From DATKPC01 sp035524275 (lineage in GTDB: Bacteria > Pseudomonadota > Gammaproteobacteria > Burkholderiales > Burkholderiaceae_F), in the NCBI GenBank assembly GCA_035524275.1, contig DATKPC010000015.1, positions 1 through 37,266 on the forward strand: DNA of 37,266 nt. The letters run 5' to 3'. The position numbers were made by a program, and so were the translations under genes. The notes beneath the pieces are model-generated. The model made no database searches. It was not told where the DNA came from and saw nothing but the letters and a program-made list of their open reading frames with translations. Each line of letters opens with the position of its first letter. The stretch's first letter is position 1. Below, one piece after another: positions 7,699-17,874 of the stretch.

Positions 7699-9048
7699 AT
7701 GGTCAAGGCCGGCGCCGAAGGCCCGACGTCGCGCAGCGCGCGCACGCAGAGGCGCCGCCATGGCTCGAACCAGGTTGGCCTCGGCCAATTCAACGAACGC
7801 GTCGTCCTGCATGCGATCCGCGTCCATGGCGCCACGCCCAAGGCCGATCTCGCGCGCCTGACCCGCCTGTCGACGCAGACCGTCTCGCTGATCATCAATC
7901 GACTGCTCGACGAGGGCCTCGTGCTGAAGCGGGGCCGGGTACGGGGTCGCATCGGACAACCTTCGGTGCCGATCGCGCTGAATCCCTCGGGGGCCTATTC
8001 GATCGGCGTGAAGATCGGCCGCCGCAGCCTCGACGTGCTGATGGTCGACTTCACCGGTCGCATCTGCAGTCGTTCGACGATGGACTACGCGTTTCCCGAC
8101 CCCGACCGCGTCTTCGACGAAGTCGGCGCGCGCGTGGAACACCTTCGGCAAAGCCTGCCCCCCGACCAGCGCCGACGCATCGTCGGCGTCGGCGTCGCGG
8201 CCCCGCTTTCGCTCGGCGGCTGGCAGGCGCTGCTGCAGATCGGACCCGACCAGGCGGAGCGCTGGAACCAGACCGACATCCGCGCCCGCGTCCAGCAGAT
8301 CACCGGACTGCCGACGGAATTCGCGAAGGACACCGCGGCCGCGTGCGTCGCGGAGCTCGTGGCGGGACGCGGCCAGACCGTCGACGGTTATGTCTACCTG
8401 TTCGTCGACACCTTCATCGGCGGCGGACTCGTGATCGACGGCCACCTGCACTCCGGGATCCATGGCAACGCCGGTGCAGTCGCCTCGATGCCGCTCGGCC
8501 TGGCAGTCGCCGGCGCCGAGCGGCCGGCCCAACTCCTGAGCGCGGCGTCGCTGTGGACGCTGGAGCAGCGTTTCGCCGCCGCCGGACTCGACACGACGGC
8601 CGTCAACGACGCAAGGGCGCTGAAGGCCCCGTGGTCGGACGAGACGAACGTCTGGCTGATGGACGCGGCCCGCGCGATTGCGCTCGCCATCACAGCGTCC
8701 AACGCGCTGCTGGATCTCGACGGCGCCATCATCGACGGGTCGTGCGACCGCGAGCTGCTCGCGCGGCTCCTCGCCGAAGTCGACGCCGCGCTGGGGCGCT
8801 ACGACGGGGAAGGCATGACGCGACCGCAACTGCTGGCCGGCTCGCACGGCGGCGACGCGCGCGCACTGGGCGGGGCGCTGCTTCCGCTCTATGCCCGCTT
8901 CTCGCCGGACCGCAACGTGTTCACGCGCGACGATGCCGGAAACGTCGCCATCGAGGAGCCGCCCGACTCACCGTCGCCGAAGGCGCCGGCGGCGGGCGCA
9001 ACACGCAAGCGCCGCGCCGCGCCGCGTGCGGCGCAGACGAGCGCCTGA
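7699..9048 (+). CDS. ROK family transcriptional regulator
   Basis: Probable sugar-responsive repressor of the cassette it closes. The 449-residue protein begins with a basic tail, then a winged helix-turn-helix at about 31-80 (ADLARLTRLSTQTVSLIINR, followed by the wing RGRIGQPSVPIAL). The ROK sugar-kinase-like fold follows, with VGVGVAAP and FVDTFIGGGLVIDG. The usual ROK zinc motif CxCGxxGC is missing: after the GIHGNAGA segment there are no cysteines where the motif would be. Catalytic kinase activity is therefore unlikely. The C-terminal 35 residues are basic and low-complexity. The start is ATG at 7699, three bases after the mutarotase stop. FrcR of rhizobia is a comparable ROK regulator linked to an frc operon. 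Confidence 0.88.
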   Translation: MVKAGAEGPTSRSARTQRRRHGSNQVGLGQFNERVVLHAIRVHGATPKADLARLTRLSTQTVSLIINRLLDEGLVLKRGRVRGRIGQPSVPIALNPSGAYSIGVKIGRRSLDVLMVDFTGRICSRSTMDYAFPDPDRVFDEVGARVEHLRQSLPPDQRRRIVGVGVAAPLSLGGWQALLQIGPDQAERWNQTDIRARVQQITGLPTEFAKDTAAACVAELVAGRGQTVDGYVYLFVDTFIGGGLVIDGHLHSGIHGNAGAVASMPLGLAVAGAERPAQLLSAASLWTLEQRFAAAGLDTTAVNDARALKAPWSDETNVWLMDAARAIALAITASNALLDLDGAIIDGSCDRELLARLLAEVDAALGRYDGEGMTRPQLLAGSHGGDARALGGALLPLYARFSPDRNVFTRDDAGNVAIEEPPDSPSPKAPAAGATRKRRAAPRAAQTSA

Positions 9049-9065
9049 ATCTCGGCGAATTCGCC

Positions 9066-9755
9066 TCATCGGTCGCGCAGATCCTGCAGGACCGCGCCGG
9101 TGGCGCGCACTTCCGCCTCGTGCGCCGCGTCGCGCCACGGCTCCTCAAGTGCCGCCCGTTCCCACCGACGCGCGGCCGGCAATTGTCGCAGGAGATCGGC
9201 GTAGGCCAGCGCCGCTGCCGACAGCGACAACCCGTACGTCTGGATGCGGAAGGCGACCGGCGCAAAGAACGCATCGACAGCGCTGAATGCCGGTCCGGCG
9301 AGAAAAGGCCCGCCAAAACGCGTCAATCCGTCGAGCCAGAGTTCGTCGATGCGCCGCAGATCCTGCGCCAGTGCGGGCTCGATCGCCGCAAGCCGCACCC
9401 GCAATGCGACGTTCATCGGACAGCGTGCGCGCAGCATGCCGAATCCAGCATGCATTTCGGCCGACGCGCAGCGGGCCCACGCGCGGGCATCCGCGTCGGC
9501 CGGCCAGACGTGCGGATCGGACTCCGCGACGTATTCGGCGATCGCCATCGAATCCCAGATCACGCGCTCGCCATCGTGCAGGCAGGGCACCTTCCCGGTC
9601 GGCGAGAAGCCGCGAAACGCCGACCAGCTCGACCCCTCCGAGAAGGCAACCAGTCGCTCCTCGAAGGGAATCTGCAGTTGGCTCAGCAGCAACCAGGGCC
9701 GCAGCGACCATGACGAGTAGTTCTTGTTGGCGATGAACAGGCGCAGCGTCGTCAT
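9066..9755 (-). CDS. Glutathione S-transferase family protein
   Basis: The 229-residue product has the two-domain GST layout. The N-terminal thioredoxin-like domain (about 1-80) has IANKNYSSWSLRPWLLL, where Ser in the SSWSLR segment is the likely glutathione-activating residue, together with the cis-Pro segment GKVPCL and the glutathione-contacting DSMAIAEYV. The remainder is an all-helical domain. ANKNYSSWSLRPW is typical of the zeta/YfcF-like bacterial GSTs as I recall them; the substrate is unknown. ATG at 9755 overlaps the nagZ stop by four bases and has a purine-rich GAGG upstream, so it is the last gene of the minus-strand run. It converges with the ROK gene, with only 17 bases between stops and no obvious terminator. 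Confidence 0.88.
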   Translation of the reverse strand: MTTLRLFIANKNYSSWSLRPWLLLSQLQIPFEERLVAFSEGSSWSAFRGFSPTGKVPCLHDGERVIWDSMAIAEYVAESDPHVWPADADARAWARCASAEMHAGFGMLRARCPMNVALRVRLAAIEPALAQDLRRIDELWLDGLTRFGGPFLAGPAFSAVDAFFAPVAFRIQTYGLSLSAAALAYADLLRQLPAARRWERAALEEPWRDAAHEAEVRATGAVLQDLRDR

Positions 9756-10807
9756 CGGTCCCCTCCCCCCCGGTCTGCCGGCGGTGCGCGGTCGATCCAT
9801 GCGGCCAGGTCGCGCGCCGCCGCACGCCACACGGCGTCCCGCGACAAGTCGCCGCGGAAGACCGCGTCCCCGCGCGGACGCAAACGCGCCCGCCGGGAGA
9901 CGAATTCGGGCGTCGATTCCCAGCGCAACGTACGAAGCACCCGATCGACGGCCGCCGGATCGTTGCAGATCGTGACGATGTCGCAACCGGCCTGCAGCGC
10001 GCGCGCCGCGCGCTGCTCCACAGGGCCAGCGACCTCGGCGCCCTGCATGCTGAGATCGTCGCTGATCACCGCGCCCTGGAACCCGACGCGCGCGCGAAGG
10101 ACATCCTGCAGCCAGACGCGCGAGAAACCGGCCGGCATCGAATCGACGGCCGGATAGACCACGTGCGCCGGCATCACCGCGCCCAACGCCGGACCAAGCC
10201 AGCGGTACGGTGCCATGTCCTCGCGCAACAGCTCCTCCAGCGGACGATCGTCGCAGGGCACCGCGACGTGCGAATCGCCTTCCGCCCAACCGTGCCCGGG
10301 GAAGTGCTTGCCGCAGCACGACATCCCGGCGGTCGCATATCCCTGCGCCAGGGCGCCGGCGAGTTGCGCGACGGCCCAGGGATCGCGCCCGAACGACCGC
10401 TCGCCGATCACGCGGCTCCGCCCCCAGTCGAGATCGAGGACGGGCGCCAGCGCCATGTCGATCCCGTGGGCGCGCAGCTCGTGGGCCACGACGACACCGG
10501 TCGCGCGCGCCAGGCGGCAAGCCTCGGCGGCATCCGTGCGCCACAGGCACCCGAAATCAGCCATCGGCGGCACGCTCGTGAAGCCGGCGCGGAACCGTTG
10601 CACGCGGCCGCCCTCGTGGTCCGCGACGATCAGCAGCGGCGGATCGCGCAGCGCATGGATCTCGGCGCACAGCGCCTCGAGCTGGTCGCACGATGCGAAG
10701 TTGCGCGTGAAAAGGATGACCTGCCCGACCAGCGGGTGCGACAGGCGCTCGAGGTCCGCCGCATCGAGCGCCGGGCCGCCGACGTCGACGAGCAGCGGGC
10801 CGCTCAT
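9752..10807 (-). CDS. nagZ: Beta-N-acetylhexosaminidase
   Basis: Cytoplasmic glycoside hydrolase family 3 enzyme that removes N-acetylglucosamine from anhydromuropeptides during cell-wall recycling. The 351-residue product matches NagZ length and motifs: VGQVILFTRNFAS near the start, LIVADHEGGRVQRFR, the flexible-loop motif KHFPGHGWAEGDSH containing the general acid/base His, and GAVISDDLSMQGA with the nucleophilic Asp. The ATG at 10807 overlaps the acpS stop by four bases, so it is translationally coupled to acpS. In species with AmpC, NagZ products induce beta-lactamase; no such gene is in the window. Confidence 0.96.
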   Translation of the reverse strand: MSGPLLVDVGGPALDAADLERLSHPLVGQVILFTRNFASCDQLEALCAEIHALRDPPLLIVADHEGGRVQRFRAGFTSVPPMADFGCLWRTDAAEACRLARATGVVVAHELRAHGIDMALAPVLDLDWGRSRVIGERSFGRDPWAVAQLAGALAQGYATAGMSCCGKHFPGHGWAEGDSHVAVPCDDRPLEELLREDMAPYRWLGPALGAVMPAHVVYPAVDSMPAGFSRVWLQDVLRARVGFQGAVISDDLSMQGAEVAGPVEQRAARALQAGCDIVTICNDPAAVDRVLRTLRWESTPEFVSRRARLRPRGDAVFRGDLSRDAVWRAAARDLAAWIDRAPPADRGGGDR

Positions 10808-11217
10808 GCCGCGTCGTCCGCGGCCGCCTCGATCTCGGCGAGCGCGTAGGCGACCGCGTAGTCCCGTTCGTCGGCGACCGAAATGTGCAGGCGCAGCCGG
10901 CGCGCCCGCGCGAAATCGTCGAGCGCACCGTGCAGCCGCACCAGCGGGCGGCCGCCGGGCGCATTGAGGATCTCGACCGCGTGCCAGGTCATCGGCGAAC
11001 GCAGCCCGAGTCCCAAGGCCTTGGACACTGCCTCCTTGCCGGCGAAGCGCGTCGCGAGGAAGGCGAGGCCGCGCCGCGCGATGCGCTGGCGCCGCGCCGC
11101 GAAGCGGGCCAACTCGTCCGGCCCCAGGATGCGCTGCGCGAACCGGTCGCCGTGGCGGGCGAGCGCGGCGTCGATCCGGGCGATCTCGACGACATCCGCG
11201 CCGATGCCGAAGATCAT
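10804..11217 (-). CDS. acpS: Holo-[acyl-carrier-protein] synthase
   Basis: Transfers 4'-phosphopantetheine from CoA to the serine of AcpP; the acpP gene lies 13 kb upstream in the same run. The 137-residue protein begins MIFGIGADVVEIARID, with the Mg2+-binding Asp in GADVVE, and has the second signature FAGKEAVSKALG with the metal-binding Glu. It is slightly longer than the usual 120-130 residues because of an acidic/Ala-rich end. ATG at 11217 overlaps the pdxJ stop by four bases. The pdxJ-acpS coupling is conserved from gamma- to betaproteobacteria. Confidence 0.96.
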   Translation of the reverse strand: MIFGIGADVVEIARIDAALARHGDRFAQRILGPDELARFAARRQRIARRGLAFLATRFAGKEAVSKALGLGLRSPMTWHAVEILNAPGGRPLVRLHGALDDFARARRLRLHISVADERDYAVAYALAEIEAAADDAA

Positions 11218-12008
11218 CGGCTCCGCGCGCGCTGCTCGCCGCGCACGAGTTCGGCGCGGTAGAGGCCGACCGTCGTCGCGAGCCCGAATTCCAGGGCATC
11301 GGCGATCAGCGCGTGGCCGATCGAGACTTCCCCTACACCCGGCACGGCGGCGACGAAGTCGGCCAGGTTGGCGCGATTCAGGTCGTGGCCCGCATTCACG
11401 CCGAGTCCGGCGGAAAGCGCCGCCTCGGCAGCGTCCCGAAAGCGGCCCAGCGTCGCCGCCGCGTGCGGGCCGCCGTGCTCTCGCGCGTACGGCTCGGTGT
11501 ACAGCTCGACGCGATCGGCACCGAGCGCGCGGGCGGCCGCCATCGCGTCCGGCTGCGCGTCCATGAACAGGCTGACCCGGGAGCCCAACGCGTGTGCCTC
11601 GTCGATCAGCGGCCGCAGCTTGTCGCCGTCGCGGGCGAGGTCCCAGCCGTGATCCGACGTCGCCTGGATCGCATCGTCAGGCACGAACGTGCATTGATGC
11701 GGCCGCACGCGCCGGACGGCGTCCATCAGTTCGTGGAACGGATTGCCCTCGATATTGAACTCCGCCGCCGGCCATTGCCGCAGCAGGGCATGCAGCGCGT
11801 CGACGTCGTCGGCGCGGATATGGCGTCCGTCGGGCCGCGGGTGGATCGTGATGCCGTCAGCGCCCGCCTCCAGGACGAGTGTCGCGGCGTGCGTGACGCT
11901 CGGGATGCCGATCGTGCGGGAATTTCGCAGCAACGCGACCTTGTTCAGGTTCACGCTCAGCGCGGTTGGGGAGATCGGTCGCATCGACGATGGGTGCCGC
12001 CCGGACAT
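11214..12008 (-). CDS. pdxJ: Pyridoxine 5'-phosphate synthase (divergent type)
   Basis: Condenses 1-deoxyxylulose-5-phosphate with 3-amino-2-oxopropyl phosphate to pyridoxine 5'-phosphate in the DXP-dependent B6 pathway. The 264-residue TIM-barrel protein has GADGITIHPRPDGRHIR, FNIEGNP, VPDD, TSDHGWDL, GVNAGHDLNRANL and VSIGHALIADAL. The first strand reads LSVNLNKVALLRNSR, whereas E. coli PdxJ has GVNIDHIATLRNARG. The Asp and His of NIDH are thus Asn and Lys. I recall the same NxNK form in some Comamonadaceae and Xanthomonas, so it is a lineage variant rather than a damaged gene. ATG at 12008 shares one base with the recO stop (TGATG); an ATG at 11984 would give 256 residues. Confidence 0.92.
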   Translation of the reverse strand: MSGRHPSSMRPISPTALSVNLNKVALLRNSRTIGIPSVTHAATLVLEAGADGITIHPRPDGRHIRADDVDALHALLRQWPAAEFNIEGNPFHELMDAVRRVRPHQCTFVPDDAIQATSDHGWDLARDGDKLRPLIDEAHALGSRVSLFMDAQPDAMAAARALGADRVELYTEPYAREHGGPHAAATLGRFRDAAEAALSAGLGVNAGHDLNRANLADFVAAVPGVGEVSIGHALIADALEFGLATTVGLYRAELVRGEQRARSR

Positions 12009-12814
12009 CAAAGCTGTCGCAGGTCGAGGAGGATTCGACGCGTATTGAGCGGTCGACCGCCGAGATGGTACCCGATCAACTGCCGCATGAGCCGCCGCGC
12101 GTCCTCCGCGACGATGGGGTCGTCGAATCGCCGCTTCTCGATCGCCGTGAGGCTGGCTCCTCGCACCGCCTCGCCGCCCGCGTCGCCCTGCACGCGCAGC
12201 GGGCCGGCCGTCGGGTCGACGCGGTATCGGGCCGCAGGGTCCACGGCTTCGCCGTCGGGCGTCCGATCGAGCACGATTCCGTAGCCGATCTCGTGCAGCA
12301 GATCGAGCTCGAACGAGCGCAATGCGCCGTCGCGCCCGGGTCCGCCGGCGGCCAGCGACCGCAGCGCCTGTACGTAGGCGCCAAAGAGCGCCGGATGCGG
12401 ATCGCCCCGCGCCAGAAGCCGGACGATCAGTTCGTTCAGGTAAAACGCCACGAGCAGGCCGTCGCCGCGGACCGGCGCAAGGCCACCGAGCCAATCGACG
12501 CGCACGAGCGACTTGACTTCGCCGCGCCCGGACCAGGAGATCGACAGCGAATTGAAGGCGCCGAGCAGGCCGCGGAACTGCGACGTCGGCCGCTTCGCGC
12601 CGCGCGCGACGAGCGAGACGCGCCCGTGGTCGCGCGTCAGCGCGTCGACGATGAGGCTCGTCTCGCGCCATGGCACGGCATGGACCACGAAGGCCGGTTG
12701 CTGCTCGACCCGCGGACCGGCGCCGCGAGCCGCGGCACGTCCGCCCCGTGTCGCGCGGGGCGCGGCGCCCGGCTCGCGCGGGCGCCGCGCGGCGTCCCGG
12801 CCCTCGTCATTCAT
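12008..12814 (-). CDS. recO: DNA repair protein RecO
   Basis: RecO anneals complementary strands and, with RecR, loads RecA onto SSB-coated gaps in the RecF pathway. The 268-residue product contains the N-terminal OB-fold beginning QPAFVVHAVPWRETSLIVD, with the usual DHGRVSLVARGAKR continuation, and the helical C-terminal part with FELDLLHEIGYG. The zinc-binding cysteines present in some RecO proteins are absent. About 39 Arg/Ala/Gly-rich residues precede the OB-fold; ATG at 12814, overlapping era by 8 bp, is the only suitable ATG, but a non-ATG start further in is possible. The era-recO-pdxJ order is standard. Confidence 0.93.
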   Translation of the reverse strand: MNDEGRDAARRPREPGAAPRATRGGRAAARGAGPRVEQQPAFVVHAVPWRETSLIVDALTRDHGRVSLVARGAKRPTSQFRGLLGAFNSLSISWSGRGEVKSLVRVDWLGGLAPVRGDGLLVAFYLNELIVRLLARGDPHPALFGAYVQALRSLAAGGPGRDGALRSFELDLLHEIGYGIVLDRTPDGEAVDPAARYRVDPTAGPLRVQGDAGGEAVRGASLTAIEKRRFDDPIVAEDARRLMRQLIGYHLGGRPLNTRRILLDLRQL

Positions 12815-13703
12815 AACCGAGTTCGCCCAGCGCGCGCCGATCATTGCTCCAGTCGCGCCGGACGCGAACGTGCGTCGCGAGATGCACCGGCCGGTCGACG
12901 AGTTGCATGATTTCCGCGCGTGCCAGCCGTCCGATCTCGCGCAGCTTCGCTCCTCCGGCGCCGATGACGATCCCGCGCTGCGAATCACGCTCGACCCACA
13001 GCGTCGCCGCGATCGACAGCGCGTCGTTCTCCTCCCAGGCGTCGATCGAGACCGCGATGCCGTACGGAATCTCGTCGCCCAGGAGCCGGAACGCCTTCTC
13101 GCGGATCAGCTCCGCGGCCAGGAAGCGTACGGTCCGATCGGTATACAGCTCGGCTTCGTAGAGCGGTTCGCCCGGCGGCATCAGCGGCCGGATCGCGCCG
13201 AGCAGGTCCTCCAGCTGGTGCCCGCGCTCGGCGCTGACCGGCACGATCGCCGCGAAGGGATAGCGCGTCGCGCAGTCGGCGATCAGCGGCAGCAGCAGCT
13301 CGCGCCGCGCCAGGCGGTCGGTCTTGTTGACGACGAGCACGACGGCGGCGCCCCCTTCGGGGCGAGGCAGCAGTTCGAGCATCCGCTCGTCGTCGCGCGT
13401 CCAGCGAGCCGCATCGATCACGAGCAGCACGACGTCCACGTCGTGCAGCGACGCGCGTACCGATTCGTTCATCCGCTTCGTCAGCGCCGTCTTGTGGCGC
13501 TGCTGGAATCCGGGCGTATCGACGAGGATGAACTGTGCATCCGGGCGATTGACGATGCCCAGCACCTGCACGCGGGTCGTCTGCGGCTTGCGCGACGTGA
13601 TCGACAGGTGCTCGTTCACCAGTGCATTGATCAGCGTCGACTTGCCGACGTTGGGCCGGCCGATGATCGCGACGCGACCACAGCGGAAGTCCGCATCCGG
13701 CAT
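12807..13703 (-). CDS. era: GTPase Era
   Basis: Ribosome-assembly GTPase that binds the 3' end of 16S rRNA and helps complete the 30S subunit. The 298-residue product has G1 GRPNVGKST, the effector segment SRKPQTTR, G3 DTPGF, G4 NKTD and G5 VSAERG. The C-terminal KH domain follows, with the characteristic GIVIGAGGAKLREIG. It starts seven bases after the rnc stop, matching the conserved rnc-era pair, and overlaps recO by 8 bp. Confidence 0.98.
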   Translation of the reverse strand: MPDADFRCGRVAIIGRPNVGKSTLINALVNEHLSITSRKPQTTRVQVLGIVNRPDAQFILVDTPGFQQRHKTALTKRMNESVRASLHDVDVVLLVIDAARWTRDDERMLELLPRPEGGAAVVLVVNKTDRLARRELLLPLIADCATRYPFAAIVPVSAERGHQLEDLLGAIRPLMPPGEPLYEAELYTDRTVRFLAAELIREKAFRLLGDEIPYGIAVSIDAWEENDALSIAATLWVERDSQRGIVIGAGGAKLREIGRLARAEIMQLVDRPVHLATHVRVRRDWSNDRRALGELGYE

Positions 13704-13710
13704 GTCGGGG

Positions 13711-14517
13711 TCAGGAATCTTGTCGCGCGGCTTCGGCGGCGCCGGCCGCCACCGGCGGATCCGCCGCCGGCGCGCCGCTCTCTTCGGCCGGCGAATCGCC
13801 GTCGGCCGGCGGTCCGGACTTGCGCTTGGCGCGGCGCAAGGCCTGCATCACCGCTTGCGCGGCATCGAGCGCCTTCTTCGCGGCGGTCTGTTCCGCGGCG
13901 CGGCGGCTTCGGCCGACCCCGCGAACGCCGACTTCAAGCTTCGGGATCGCGCACTCGACCTCGAATTCCTGGTTGTGCGCCGCGCCCCGCGTCTCGACGA
14001 CCGTATACACCGGAAGCGGAAGCCGCTTGCCCTGCAGGAACTCCTGCAGCAGCGTCTTGCTGTCCTTGCCGAGCGTCTTGGGATCGACCGTCTTCAGGAC
14101 CGGATCGAAAAGGCGGCCGATGACGCCGCGGGCACCGTCGAAGCCGCCATCGACGAACACCGCGCCAAAGATGGCTTCCATCGTGTCGGCGAGGATCGAA
14201 GGCCGGCGGAATCCGCCACTCTTCATCTCGCCGTCGCCCAGGCGCAGGAAATCGCTCAACCCGAGCCGCTCGCCGATGTCGGCGAGCGACTGCTGCTTCA
14301 CGAGGTTCGCGCGCAACCGCGACAGGTCCCCCTCGTTCAGACGCGCGTACTTCTGGAACATCATCTGCGCGATGACGCAGTTGAGCACGGCGTCGCCGAG
14401 AAACTCGAGGCGCTCGTTATGGACGATGCCGTGACTGCGGTGCGTCACCGCCTGCTGCAGCAGTTCGGTCTGTGTGAACCGGTAGCCGAGGCGCTCCTCG
14501 AGTACCGTCAGTTCCAT
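13711..14517 (-). CDS. rnc: Ribonuclease III
   Basis: Cleaves double-stranded RNA, including the stems that release 16S and 23S rRNA precursors. The 268-residue protein has the RNase III catalytic motif NERLEFLGDAVL near residue 35-46 and the second acidic site ADTMEAIFGAVFVDGG. A double-stranded RNA-binding domain follows (about 155-225: LPVYTVVETRGAAHNQEFEV, RRAAEQTAAKKAL). A roughly 40-residue Pro/Ala/acidic tail extends beyond the E. coli length of 226. The gene lies between a small membrane-protein gene (20-base gap) and era (7-base gap), as in lepB-rnc-era operons. Confidence 0.97.
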   Translation of the reverse strand: MELTVLEERLGYRFTQTELLQQAVTHRSHGIVHNERLEFLGDAVLNCVIAQMMFQKYARLNEGDLSRLRANLVKQQSLADIGERLGLSDFLRLGDGEMKSGGFRRPSILADTMEAIFGAVFVDGGFDGARGVIGRLFDPVLKTVDPKTLGKDSKTLLQEFLQGKRLPLPVYTVVETRGAAHNQEFEVECAIPKLEVGVRGVGRSRRAAEQTAAKKALDAAQAVMQALRRAKRKSGPPADGDSPAEESGAPAADPPVAAGAAEAARQDS

Positions 14518-14537
14518 GATGGGTCGCCCTGCCGACT

Positions 14538-14924
14538 CTACGGCGCCCCAGCCCGGCTGGGCCGATCGCGCGTGGTTCCGGAGAAGTCGATCACGAGACG
14601 CACGTTGTCGATGATCTGCACCGAATACGAGTAGGCATACGAGATCACGACGCGATCCCCGTCCTTCGTGATGTCGAGATCCCTGGACGTAATCGAGTGG
14701 ATGTCGTCCACCTGGGCATACCGGTCGAACGCATTCCGGATCGCCGGCACCGTCGACCCCTCGTTGCGGATCTTCTGCACGGCGCGGTCGATGGCCAGGT
14801 ATTCATTGATGGCAGGGACGATCTTGAAGGCGAAAAGCATCAGCATCGCGACGATCACGCCGACGAAGACCAGCCCGATCAGGCTCAGCCCGTGCTGCCG
14901 ACGATCGCCTCGGAAAGACTGCAT
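14538..14924 (-). CDS. DUF4845 family single-pass membrane protein
   Basis: A small protein of unknown function commonly encoded between lepB and rnc in beta- and gammaproteobacteria. The 128-residue product has a short basic N-terminus, one membrane helix (LSLIGLVFVGVIVAMLMLFAF, about residues 14-34), then a soluble domain with DRAVQKIRNEG and DDIHSITSRDLDI, and ends in a strand-rich part. The start resembles a type IV pilin-like N-terminus, but no prepilin cleavage motif is clear. I chose ATG at 14924 because GGAGG stands four bases upstream. An ATG at 14939 that overlaps the lepB stop would add five residues. Confidence 0.85.
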   Translation of the reverse strand: MQSFRGDRRQHGLSLIGLVFVGVIVAMLMLFAFKIVPAINEYLAIDRAVQKIRNEGSTVPAIRNAFDRYAQVDDIHSITSRDLDITKDGDRVVISYAYSYSVQIIDNVRLVIDFSGTTRDRPSRAGAP

Positions 14925-14935
14925 TGCGCCTCCGG

Positions 14936-15897
14936 TCATTTGAAATTGCCGATCCGGCCGATATTGCCAAAATTCATCCAGATGAAAAAGGCGCGACCGA
15001 CGATGTTCCGGTCCGGCACGAAACCCCAATAGCGGCTGTCCTCGCTATTGTCGCGGTTGTCCCCCATCATGAAATAGGAGTCCGGCGGCACGGTGCAGGA
15101 AACCCCGCCGCCCACATAGTGACACGCCTCCGGGTTCGTATGTTGCATTGCGGGAACGATCGGCGCCGATGGCCCGGTGGAATAGATGATCCGGTGCTCG
15201 ATGTTGCCCAACCGCTCGACGTATTGGCGGTAGCTCTGCACGCGGGCCTCGTCGATGTAGTCGCCCAGCGGCTGCGTCGGGACGACCTCGCCGTTGATCT
15301 TGAGCTGCCGGTCGTTGTACTCGACACGATCGCCCGGCAGGCCGACGACGCGCTTGATGTAGTCCTGCGTCGGCTGGTGCGGATAGCGGAACACCATGAC
15401 GTCGCCGCGCTGCGGATCGCCGATCGCGATGATCTTGCGATTCAGCACCGGAAGCCGGATCCCGTATTGCCACTTGTTCACGAGGATCAGGTCGCCGACC
15501 TGAAGCGTCGGGATCATCGAACCCGACGGGATCCGGAACGGCTCGAACAGGAACGAGCGCAGCACGAAGACCGCGACGATGACCGGGAAGAATCCGGCCG
15601 TGTATTCGACCCACCACGGCCGCATCTCGATGCGCTCGACGAGCTGCACGCGTTCGCGCCCCAGCGCTTCGGCGCCGGCGGCGAGGCCGCCGGCGTTGCG
15701 GCGGTCGAATTCGGCAACCGCCTGCGCCGCGGCCGCGCGCCGCCGCGGCGCGAACACCGCGCGCTCGAGGATGAAATAGACGCCGCTCACGACCGTGCAG
15801 ATGAAGAGGAAGAGCGCAAAATCCGTCGCGACCTGCCCCGAGATCATCATCGCTATGTAGACGCCCAGCGCCAGCAGGACGGCCGCGGTCACACCAC

Positions 15898-15901
<4 letters not shown>
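14936..15901 (-). CDS. lepB: Signal peptidase I
   Basis: Removes signal peptides from exported proteins on the periplasmic side of the inner membrane. The 321-residue protein has two N-terminal hydrophobic segments (about 5-45 and 103-117). The catalytic serine is in IPSGSMIPTL (Ser128) and the catalytic lysine in DYIKRVVGLPGD (Lys183). The late conserved box MMGDNRDNSEDSRYWG follows, and the length fits the family. ATG at 15901 overlaps the lepA stop by four bases; lepA-lepB coupling is conserved from E. coli onward. Confidence 0.97.
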
Positions 15902-17691
<1,790 letters not shown>

Positions 17692-17836
17692 TTAGGGGTA
17701 CGAGCGGCCGCGCCAGGGCGCCACAGGGCGTCGCACGGCGTCACCCGCCATGCGAGGCGGCGCCGCGACGCCGCGGCATCACCCGGCCCGGATCCTTGAA
17801 AAACCCGAGATTCTACCGTGGACGGGCCGCCGGACG

Positions 17837-17868
17837 GCGCCACGGGACCCGGCCGGGTCCCGTGGCGC
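17837..17868 (-). terminator. Perfect 32-bp palindrome after mucD
   Basis: Positions 17837-17852 and 17853-17868 are exact reverse complements (16 bp each, no spacer; central CCCGGCCGGG). The palindrome starts 6 bp after the mucD stop in transcription order. In RNA it would form a very stable hairpin, but no U-tract follows on either strand. It may be a Rho-assisted or processing-type 3' end, and it separates the rpoE-mucD group from lepA-lepB. Confidence 0.45.
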
Positions 17869-17874
17869 GACGCC

